64,000 nt of DNA from Linanthus parryae. Taxonomy: Eukaryota > Streptophyta > Magnoliopsida > Ericales > Polemoniaceae. The DNA is taken from NCBI GenBank assembly GCA_023055425.1, contig JALGPY010000004.1, positions 56,753,718 through 56,817,717 of the forward strand, read 5' to 3'. Positions 56,459 to 64,000 of this stretch are shown one piece after another; position 1 is the stretch's first letter; each line of letters starts with the position of its first letter. The translations under genes were made by a program, and so were the position numbers. The notes under the pieces are model-generated. The model did not search any database, was not told where the DNA came from, and was given only the letters and a program-made list of their open reading frames with translations.

Positions 56459-58054
56459 TGCTATCGCAAGTGTACGAATCTTGTAGTACCGGGTGCAATT
56501 AGACTCGGATTATCGTTCCCACGAGGACTATTTCGGGTTTACTTACGTTGTCAGTTTCGGTTTTCCAAGAGTAGTAGCAAGGAGGAGTAGGTTATGATTG
56601 TAGTGACTAAACTAAAAACAGAATTTAAAAACGTAAACGTAAATATTTTTTGTGACGTTTCCTGAAATAAGCTGAATTTGTTGTAACGATACTAGATGAA
56701 GACTAGGCTCCAGGATCCCCTAGGGTTTCTACAGATTTCAGTTTTACGTTCGATTATGAAAACACTCAGCAGTTTCGGTATCTGTGCAACGTACCAGTTG
56801 TGCAGTGACTTTTCAGCTTCCACACGTAATCCCGATCCTGCAGACTTTCGGATTCTTGTTAAGCTGCCTAAGTCTGCAGTCTCGGTCTAATCCTGTTAGG
56901 GTTTCTAACCTGTCCGAATGACCCGGGTCAAATTCTCTAACAGTTGGTCTCACGTTTTTCGATGCTAGCCCTATCTCCCTTTCTCTGGTCGGTCTATCAG
57001 GGTAAGGTACTAAATCCCGGTTTTTCTTCCTAACCCTAACTTGACGTTTTCACCTACAAGCTCGGGTCTATAGCAATCTTGGGTGATCAATCCTATCATG
57101 CATATACGATAATAATCAAACCAGAATAACAGATACAACTTGCTGAATTAAGACAATCATCATGAATCCATAAACGTAGTAATCATAAAATCTGAGTACG
57201 AAACCCTAGGTTCACCGAGAACCTAGGTAAAAAGTTTAGCTACGACTAGACATAGTACAAAATGCAGTTTCTGAATATAAAGAGAGAGAACGAAATCAAA
57301 CTAAGTCTTCGAATCTCGAATCGCGCTTTCGTGCTCTCCGTGAATGCTCCGACTTGTCCTTCGGTTGTGCTGAGAATTGTGCTGTGTCTTCGTGTTCCCT
57401 CAAAACGAGTCTGGACGAGTCTTTAAATAGTGCTGTTTCCTGAAAACGCTTGTACTCGAAATTACGGAATATGCCATCGGTCCACCGTCTTTGACCAAAA
57501 GTCAAAACTTGCTGCGTATATACGCAGGGGTTGCGTATATACGCAACCAGGGCCCAACCAAGATCCCCCCCACCACCCCACTGCCTGCGTATATACGCAG
57601 GTGCTGCGTATATACGCAGGGCCTGCGTATATACGCAGGCCGTGGGCTAGGTGGGGCCCACTTGGTCCTCTGGTGGGCCAGGACTGGTCCCCTGGGTCCC
57701 ACTCTTCTGTCTGATGCTCCCGGTTTGCCTCTTTGGTGTACTTCTGCTTTTCCGTGTTTCCGTCATGTCCCGGTCTTGTGCAGGTTTCCCGAGACGGTCC
57801 CGGCTTGGTCCCGGCACGCTTCCCGATGCACCTTCCGAACCTGTTCCTGAAAAGGCAACACGAACGAAAACCCGCGATCATATCCAAATATAGCAACAAA
57901 TAAGCAGAAATAAGCAGAAATCCAGCAAGTACAAATAAACGTCTCGTTCTAGATTCCCGGGGCATTCTAAGGCATTTTCCGGCAAAAACCGCTAATTCCG
58001 ACACAAATACTCGTGAAATCAGGCTAAAAGATAACCCCTAATTGGGCGTTATCA
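56459..58054 (-). repeat. 3' LTR of element D
   Basis: Plus-strand reading TGCTATCGCAAG...GGGCGTTATCA, 1596 bp. Its CCCACGAGGAC and CGTTATCA blocks align with the H LTR ends. It contains five palindromes with the core TGCGTATATACGCA (57512-57640). The left edge is inferred from that alignment and could be off by a few bases. Confidence 0.8.
57512..57640. repeat. Five TGCGTATATACGCA palindromes in the D LTR
   Basis: Perfect palindromes at 57512-57527, 57531-57546, 57584-57601, 57604-57619 and 57621-57640. The last is 20 bp, GCCTGCGTATATACGCAGGC. Further copies lie at 59770, 62607 and 62691. Confidence 0.95.
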
Positions 58055-58090
58055 AATACCCCCGCACTAAACATTGCTCGTCCCGAGAAA
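58055..58090 (-). promoter_or_regulatory. PPT and adjacent imperfect hairpin of element D
   Basis: The complement of 58055-58070 is TTAGTGCGGGGGTATT. Beside it lies TTGCTCG-TCC-CGAGAAA (58074-58090), the H hairpin with one mismatch. Confidence 0.7.
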
Positions 58091-60033
58091 TCTTGCCAAC
58101 TCTAGCCTGCATTTCTGTCCTCGTGACTGACTCTGTACATACCCTACCGTTGCATACACTTTCGACCCGAACCTTTCAACCGGACAACTCGATAGAAAAA
58201 CTGACTCTGATAGAATATACACAGACTCAAACGACTCAAAACAGACTAGTGACAAAAATATTTTTGGCGAGATCGGGCAACCTCAAAAACATAAATAGTG
58301 TGTCCTCGTGATCTCATCCTTTTCAGAATTTACTTCCCTACAAGCGATCGGTAAGTCTGAACAGATTTATATGGTGGATTTAAGCACTGGACCGAAGTAC
58401 TATTACTTTGGTTATTAAACTGAGCAAATCCCTAGCTAACTTACCATCCGAGCTGTTTCCGAAAGGATCTATGTCTAATCAGGTAGGATAGATATATGTA
58501 TCAAGGTACGGCATAATCCTACATGTTATGACATTCTCACAATTTACCAAACTCACACCCCTCACCGAGATCCCGAAAAACTGCCCGAAACACCTAAGTT
58601 CCTGCTTTCCAAATTCTCCTGTCCCCCGGTGTGTCTTTGCCGTGCTCGCGGCCACAAATGTGAAACGGTGCAAAATGTCTCGAAAATTGTGCCACTCACT
58701 CAGCTTTTTATTTAAGTAACAAAAACAAAAAACAAACTAAAAACTAGATCATAATAATTTTTTTCCCTTTTTTTTTCTTTTTCTTTTTCTTTTTTTTTCT
58801 ACATATTTATACATATATATATATTTTTTTTATATATATATATTTTTTCTCTTTTTTTTTTCATAACACAACTATATACACACGTACATAAATATGAACA
58901 ATACGAAAACTGGCTAAATCTGAGTGAGTGAAAATAAATCTCTGTCGTGGGGTACGTAAAATGTCCTCATGTGAAGTACCCCCACACTAATCCTGAAGCG
59001 CTGATCCTGTAGTCGAGATAATACTGTGCAGTCCCACCGAACCTCCTCATCACCAAAGATGTAGAAAAACGGCACAACCACCAATTGACCCTACAACCCC
59101 CCCGGAACCCCGGTTTGTGCGAAAAGATGCTCGCACGCGACTAACTCCTCCTGTGGTCACTATGTAGTGAAGTGATCCACCTCCGCAAATTAATGCACTG
59201 TCGCCTCTCACTCACCCTGTCCTTCCCTCGAAAAATGTGTCAAAATCGAAACTGTCCAAAACTGATAACTCATGAAGCTCCCCTATCTAAAACCTGCCCC
59301 TACTCACTCCCTCCGTCATAACACGTAGAATAGCCAACTATCGACTGATGAGGTCTCAAAGAAGGCTGCCTAGGCTAAAGTGGCTACGAAGAAAGAGGGT
59401 AATTGGCTTCAAACGGGTTGACTAGTTGGACCTAGGGGTAAGAAACAGGACGTGAGGTCCCTTGATAGCCAGTCACTCCACCGAAAAATGCGATGACCGT
59501 GACGGCGCCCGTGGGCGGGTTGTCGACTACCTATGTGACGGTGGTGTAGCAACTAGTCGGATTTTTCGCTCAGTTGATAACTACTTGCGGATTCCAAAGG
59601 TCACTGGCTCTCACCTATCTACTATACCTCGGTGCAAGTTTTCGTCTCTTTCAAAGGATTCAAACTCAATTTCTTCACTGTTTTCGTTATCTCGATTGCC
59701 CTTTCTCAAAATTTTCTGATTTTAAACTTTTTTTTTTTTTTTTTTGAAAAATAATTTATACTTGCTGTTTGCGTATATACGCAGGTCCTGCGTATATACC
59801 CAACCAGCAGCATAAAAAATTTTTAATTTTTTTCTTTTCAATTTTTTTTTTTTTTTTTAAATTATATACAATGCATGGCCAGAATGATTATGGTGGGTTG
59901 ACTCAAATAAAGAAAATATGCTGACTCAAAAATAAAAATTAAAATAAAAATAAATACGAAAAAACGTGCAGACCGGGTTAATGCAGACACGACTACCACC
60001 CCCCCACTAAGAGGTGGCATGCCCTCATGGCAC
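58091..60033 (-). other. 3' non-coding region of element D
   Basis: No gene. Contains long T-rich tracts (58757-58860, 59728-59746, 59840-59859) and two palindrome copies near 59769-59801. A stretch at about 59630-59730 resembles 13060-13130 of H. Confidence 0.6.
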
Positions 60034-62016
60034 TCACTCGTCCGGAAAAAATGTCGGGTCTGACCCGGTTTCGGACGTACCGGAAATGCTACCCGGCGAG
60101 CTGCTCTCTGAATCAGTCCTAAACACCGGCTGGCGTGCCCGTGTACGGGGCCGGTAATCCGAGGACTGCGACTCGGACCCAGTCCAACTGCTAGGTGGCT
60201 GGGACCGCAAAGTCGTCCTGCCACTCGAATGCTGGTGAGTACGGGCCCCAGTCTGCTGGGTACGGGTCCCAGTCTGCTGGGTACGGGTCCCAGCCTGACG
60301 ACCCGTAGGCTGCCGGGATCGTGTCCCAGGCTGCCGTCTCTCCTGTCTCGCAGGTGGCACTGATGGCTGAGTCGGTGGTGGTGGCTGGGTCGGGGGTGGC
60401 GGAGCAGACGTGCACTCGCTAGAGTCCCCGTCATCCGACCATCCCTCGGTAAAGCTACTGGAGTAGGTGGGTGGGAAATACAGCGGGAGTGGCGGGTCTC
60501 GGCCTGCGTGCCGAGCCGCATCCCGCTGCTCCTCTCGAATACTAGCTAGGGCAGCCTGGGTGTCCTTCGTGACCTTCCGCTGAGTCCGGCGGATATGCGT
60601 CACCGCTCTCCAGATCTTGCCCACTCCCTCTAACACCTTCTCTCCAATGGACTTGCGTCCACCCCGACAGCCCTCAAATCTCTCATCCACTCGGGGCAGT
60701 CTACGGGGCGGGGCCGGTCTAGCTCGTGGGGTCGGGTTGGCCCGTGGGGCCGGCTGCTCTCTCTGATGGGCAGGCTGAGGCTGGGCATTCCTCTCAGTCC
60801 CCTGCCTACTCGACTCGGGGCGCTCACTCTCTCGAGTAGTACGGCATCGCCGAAGTCCGGCCTGTGCCTGGCGAGTGACTGGTCGCTCCTGAGTCGAACG
60901 CCTCCTAGGGGCAGGGGCAGGGGCAGGTGCAGGAGCCGGGTCCTCCTCCATAAAATCGTCATCCTCATCGAGGTCAACGACTGGCGGAGGCGGGCCCGGG
61001 TGGCGAGTAATAAGCTTCCTATAAGGCCGTAGCAAAGGAGGCTCTAGGTCACCCTGTAAATCATCCATCGGAACCTCATAATCCCGAGCCAGTTTGGCAA
61101 TGAGGTTGGCGTACCCCAATCCCTTCTTGCTACCGGAGCAGTTCCGCTCCATCATATACACCCAAATCCGGCGAGGAATGTCAACATCTCGTCCCAGCAC
61201 AAGGCAATAGACTAAGAGTACGTACTCGAAGTCAAGGTAGGTGAAGTGTTTAATACCTACAACCCTGTTAACTACCCACTCGGCCCACCACTGTGGCGGG
61301 CCGGTAACAAAACGAGAATGCAATTTCTTGCCGATCTCGCCTGGCCCCTCTCTCGTGAAATGGGCACCCGGGTGCCCCCCAGTCACAACCCGCAAAAGCT
61401 CAGCATCGCTAGGCGGGTAATCAGCGCATTCAGCATATGTGCACGAGATATGGCGCATCGGAATCTGATACGCTTGGCGGATGGTATCCGCCGTGAGCAA
61501 TATAAACGTACGCCTCATATAGACCCAACGGACATCCCCATTGGCTTCCCCCTCCCCCTTGTGCATGAGGTTCGCGTAGAACTCACGCACCAAGTCAGTA
61601 TCGGACAAGTCTGGGAACCCCGCTAGGGACGTCCCGAAAATGTCCGGTCGACTCGCATAAGCGGCCATCTCTGGCGGCATGTAAGTATGGTCGACCTCAA
61701 ACTGGTAGTCTATGGGAATGCTATGCTCTATTTTTGTCCCGGTCATAAAGTAATGTTGGGCATAGTGATTGACGAACCTAAAGCTGTCAAACATCAAAGG
61801 GGTAAGCTCAGACGCCTCATAGTCCGTAGGGATGTCATCGCGGTTATGGTCTAAGATGGGCACATGAAACTCCATAACAGACCAAAATATCAAAAAACGT
61901 GCCGACTCGGGAAACGAAGCAAAAACGTGAAACGTGCACAAAAATAGTGTGTCGCAATAGGTAGTCCACCTAAGATCTACCAGAGGTCCACACGGCAAGT
62001 GCCGCTCCAAATGCAA
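60034..62016 (-). CDS. 660-residue putative plant transposon protein, env-position ORF of element D
   Basis: Intact ORF in the slot where Athila elements carry an env-like gene. The likely start is residue 48 (MEFHVPILDHNRDD, ATG at 61875), because the preceding residues look like read-through of the leader. Residues about 60-340 are globular and resemble the putative plant transposon protein domain (WVYMRRTFILLTADTIRQAY, WAEWVVNRVVGIKHFTYLDF, YMMERNCSGSKKGLGYANLI). Then come an acidic PVVDLDEDDDF linker, a PAPAPAPA run, a long R/P/Q-rich stretch with TRTQQTG repeats, and a Ser/Glu/Asp C-terminus. I see no clear signal peptide or membrane anchor, so an envelope role is not supported. The function is unknown. 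It would be expressed from a spliced or downstream message, as proposed for Athila env-like ORFs. Confidence 0.75.
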   Translation of the reverse strand: MHLERHLPCGPLVDLRWTTYCDTLFLCTFHVFASFPESARFLIFWSVMEFHVPILDHNRDDIPTDYEASELTPLMFDSFRFVNHYAQHYFMTGTKIEHSIPIDYQFEVDHTYMPPEMAAYASRPDIFGTSLAGFPDLSDTDLVREFYANLMHKGEGEANGDVRWVYMRRTFILLTADTIRQAYQIPMRHISCTYAECADYPPSDAELLRVVTGGHPGAHFTREGPGEIGKKLHSRFVTGPPQWWAEWVVNRVVGIKHFTYLDFEYVLLVYCLVLGRDVDIPRRIWVYMMERNCSGSKKGLGYANLIAKLARDYEVPMDDLQGDLEPPLLRPYRKLITRHPGPPPPVVDLDEDDDFMEEDPAPAPAPAPAPRRRSTQERPVTRQAQAGLRRCRTTRESERPESSRQGTERNAQPQPAHQREQPAPRANPTPRARPAPPRRLPRVDERFEGCRGGRKSIGEKVLEGVGKIWRAVTHIRRTQRKVTKDTQAALASIREEQRDAARHAGRDPPLPLYFPPTYSSSFTEGWSDDGDSSECTSAPPPPTQPPPPTQPSVPPARQERRQPGTRSRQPTGRQAGTRTQQTGTRTQQTGARTHQHSSGRTTLRSQPPSSWTGSESQSSDYRPRTRARQPVFRTDSESSSPGSISGTSETGSDPTFFPDE

Positions 62017-62968
62017 AATTACCGAAAATAACGGGCCCGGCTACGGGCCCTGCCAAAACGGAAAATAAAGCGAGGGATGAGATTTTCGACCTTCCCTAAA
62101 CAAGGGTGAAGACCGGAGATTCTGCCCGGAAAGTCGCCGGAAAACCGCCGGTGGTCGCCGGAAAAGTCGCCGGAAAAGTCAACTGCCCGGAATTGAATTC
62201 CGAGCCCACCAAATCGAAGCCCTCGATCTCCTCGTTCACGTTCCCTTCTACGGATTTTGCTAGTTCTTGCTCTAACACCTTCGAATCTGCACTTTTCCTC
62301 AAGAACACCTCACTTTTTGATGGAACTTGCCCTCTCGATTTTCGCTTGTTTCCGGATTTTGATGGATGAATCTTGCTCCTTGCGACGAGGGGATTCCAGA
62401 AATGTGCCCGGATTTTGATTTGGAGGTCCGAGGCAAAATCTTTGTTCTTCAAGTGAGAGCAAATGGAGGTAGAGAGAGAAAGAGAGGTGCCAACAATGGT
62501 GTGGCCGGCCCCCTCTTCCCATATAAACCCTAATTTGGTCAAAATGACCAAAATACCCCCGGGGTTTTGAAAAAATTTCAATTTTTTTTTTTCTTTCTTT
62601 CCTATTTACGTATATACGCAGTACCGCGTATATACCCAACTAGAAAACAACCAAAAAAAGAAAAAAAAAATTCCCTTTTTGCCCCACGGGTTGCGTATAT
62701 ATACGCAGCCCGAGGGCAAAAATGGATTTTTTTTTTTCAAAAGTTCTCTCTCCCCCTGCTTTCCCGATCTTGGCTGCTTTGGATGATTCTATCTCTGCAC
62801 ACTTTCAAATTCAACGTAAAAAACCCGCTCATCTCGCCTCTCTCGAAAATTCAGAACTGTTATAATAACGTAATAACTAACAAAACTAAATAAATAAACG
62901 ATAAATTTTGGGTTGCCTCCCAAACAGCGCCTTGTGATTTACGGTCGACGGCCCGACCTTGTTACCTC
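62017..62968 (-). other. Spacer between integrase and the 660-residue ORF in element D
   Basis: Contains the post-integrase block at 62909-62958 shared with H, palindrome copies at 62606-62640 and 62691-62708, and repeated GTCGCCGGAAAA pieces at about 62132-62178. Overlapping frames at 62096-62639 are not conserved in H and are not called. Confidence 0.5.
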
Positions 62969-64000
62969 TTACGGGTCATCAAAATAGACCGGGTCTATTT
63001 TGACGACTTCGGCGGTCACGAGATACGGCTTGATCCGGTTCCCGTTCACCCTGAAAATGGAGTTGTCTTTTGGATTTTCCAGCTCGAATGCCCCCCAGGC
63101 AAAAATCTGTTTGATGATGAACGGTCCCGACCAACGAGACCTCAGCTTCCCCGGAAAGAACTGCATCCGGGTATTGTAGAGAAGCACTTTGTCGCCTTCG
63201 TTAAACTGCTTTGGCGTGATACGGTGATCATGCCACTTCTTTGTCTTCTCTTTGTAGATTTTGGCGCTCTCGAAAGCCGTTCTGCGGAATTCCTCCAATT
63301 CCAGCAGTGCCATCTTCCACTTATCCCCTGCTAGATTCTGGTCCAAGTTCAGCAGTTTGATGGCCCAATACGCCTTGTGCTCCAGTTCCACCGGTAAGTG
63401 GCACGCTTTCCCAAAAACGAGCTGGTACGGTGACATTCCCAGCGGTGTTTTGAAAGCTGTCCTGTAGGCCCAAAGCGCATCGTCTAGTCTGACGGACCAA
63501 TCCTTTCGGCCGAGATTCACTGTTTTCTCGAGTATGATCTTGATCTCTCGATTCGACACCTCGGCTTGCCCGTTCGTCTGCGGATGATAAGGTAGCGAGA
63601 CTTTATGAACTGACACGCCGTACTGTTTCAGAACTTTCGCAAAAACTCGATTGATGAAGTGAGAGCCCTCGTCGCTGATCATTGCCCTGGGAGTCCCAAA
63701 ACGAGTGAAAACGTTGCGTTTCAGAAAACGCTCAACGGTAGCTGCATCGTTTTTCTGACACGCGATCGCCTCGATCCACTTTGTCACATAATCTACTGCC
63801 AGCAAAATGTAAAGATTCCACATCGAAGACGGGAACGGACCCATGAAGTCAATCCCCCAGACATCGAATGGTTCTACCTCCTGCCACACGGTCATCGGCA
63901 TCTCGTCCCGGTGTGACGTGTTTCCTGTCCTCTGGCACCTATCGCATCCCTGCACATAGTCGTGACAGTCTTTGAAGATTGTCGGCCAGAAAAACCCGGA
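62969..64000 (-). CDS. Integrase, C-terminal part of Athila-like pol (partial, runs off window)
   Basis: Open from the right window edge (the frame continues upstream as [14 protein letters not shown]) to TAA at 62969. It shows the CC of the HHCC zinc-binding domain (GCDRCQRTG), then the catalytic core. Counting from the Met at 63955, the acidic residues are D36 ([10 protein letters not shown]), D95 (MISDEGSHF) and E132 ([10 protein letters not shown]), with 36 residues between the last two by my count. C-terminal text includes [38 protein letters not shown] and a GPF-(I/V)-like [15 protein letters not shown]. No chromodomain follows, which fits Athila. It catalyses cDNA insertion. No stop or frameshift is seen in this stretch, so the copy may be recent. 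Confidence 0.92.
   Translation of the reverse strand, partial: SGFFWPTIFKDCHDYVQGCDRCQRTGNTSHRDEMPMTVWQEVEPFDVWGIDFMGPFPSSMWNLYILLAVDYVTKWIEAIACQKNDAATVERFLKRNVFTRFGTPRAMISDEGSHFINRVFAKVLKQYGVSVHKVSLPYHPQTNGQAEVSNREIKIILEKTVNLGRKDWSVRLDDALWAYRTAFKTPLGMSPYQLVFGKACHLPVELEHKAYWAIKLLNLDQNLAGDKWKMALLELEEFRRTAFESAKIYKEKTKKWHDHRITPKQFNEGDKVLLYNTRMQFFPGKLRSRWSGPFIIKQIFAWGAFELENPKDNSIFRVNGNRIKPYLVTAEVVKIDPVYFDDP

Larger units (their letters stand above)
56459..64000 (-). mobile_element. Element D: Athila-like Ty3/gypsy retrotransposon, 3' half
   Basis: Minus strand, running off the right edge. In element order: end of pol (integrase), spacer with a conserved post-integrase block, a 660-codon intact ORF, a 3' non-coding region, PPT and 3' LTR. 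An extra ORF between integrase and LTR is the Athila layout, and the integrase wording is Athila-like. The element inserted in the DUF1985-like sequence; the candidate left duplication is TAACG (56454-56458), but its partner lies outside the window. It is the best-preserved element here. Confidence 0.88.

Noticed and set aside
57512..57640. CRISPR array in the palindrome cluster
   Set aside because: Spacing is irregular, spacers are 3-37 bases, and this is an LTR of a plant element.
57430..58004. ORFs of 94-180 codons repeating AYIRR/RIYAG-like text
   Set aside because: The text is the translation of the TGCGTATATACGCA palindromes in the D LTR, present on both strands; not protein-coding.
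60034..62016. Envelope glycoprotein for the 660-residue ORF
   Set aside because: Position fits, but no signal peptide, membrane anchor or cleavage site is visible; the domain resemblance is to plant transposon-type proteins.

Overview
This window looks like repeat-dense nuclear DNA of a flowering plant. The evidence is plant-type Ty1/copia and Ty3/gypsy (Athila-like and Tekay-like) LTR retrotransposons, primer-binding sites for initiator-Met tRNA and for the tRNA used by Athila elements, a Stowaway-like MITE, and a DUF1985-type sequence of the kind tied to plant Mutator/Ulp1 genes. The species cannot be fixed from sequence alone; a eudicot is likely, and Caryophyllales is only a guess. I find no convincing intact host gene, RNA gene or CRISPR array.

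Positions 1-49262 form one stack of nested insertions, resolved through LTR boundaries and target-site duplications (TSDs). The host is the 3' half of a SIRE-like copia element (F, + strand). It has a decayed extra ORF (175-1615, continuing at 36758-36891), a polypurine tract (PPT) and a 3' LTR (46525 to about 49262). Three insertions sit in F. (1) Copia element A, minus strand, 1616-36752, TSD TGAAG. (2) Array E, 37104-46326, which is LTR-interior-LTR-interior-LTR of a non-autonomous gypsy element with 2.7-kb LTRs and a 0.54-kb interior. (3) A solo Athila-like LTR G, 46795-48303. Inside A lie a 915-bp MITE (8308-9222), copia element B of the same family (minus, 10169-28075, TSD CTAGT) and a coding-poor gypsy element C (plus, 28500-36524, TSD CATAC). 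Inside B lie an internally deleted Athila-like element H (minus, 10373-18744, TSD CTTCC) and a solo LTR of the F family (25931-27171, TSD CTACT). Nesting is therefore four levels deep.

Positions 49263-56458 are a patchwork: exon-like scraps, a C/G homopolymer junction next to a possible chromovirus pol tail, low-complexity GA/CT and GGT/CCG-rich stretches, and a decayed DUF1985-like sequence (55712-56458). The last is preceded by an unusual tandem array of about 43-bp hairpin units.

Positions 56459-64000 are the 3' half of an Athila-like element D (minus strand) that runs off the window: integrase (62969-64000), spacer, an intact 660-residue plant-transposon-type ORF (60034-62016), a 3' non-coding region and the 3' LTR (56459-58054). 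D has the best-preserved coding sequence in the window. Family-specific short perfect palindromes recur in and near the LTRs of D, H and F, and a short hairpin precedes the PPT in C, E, H and D.
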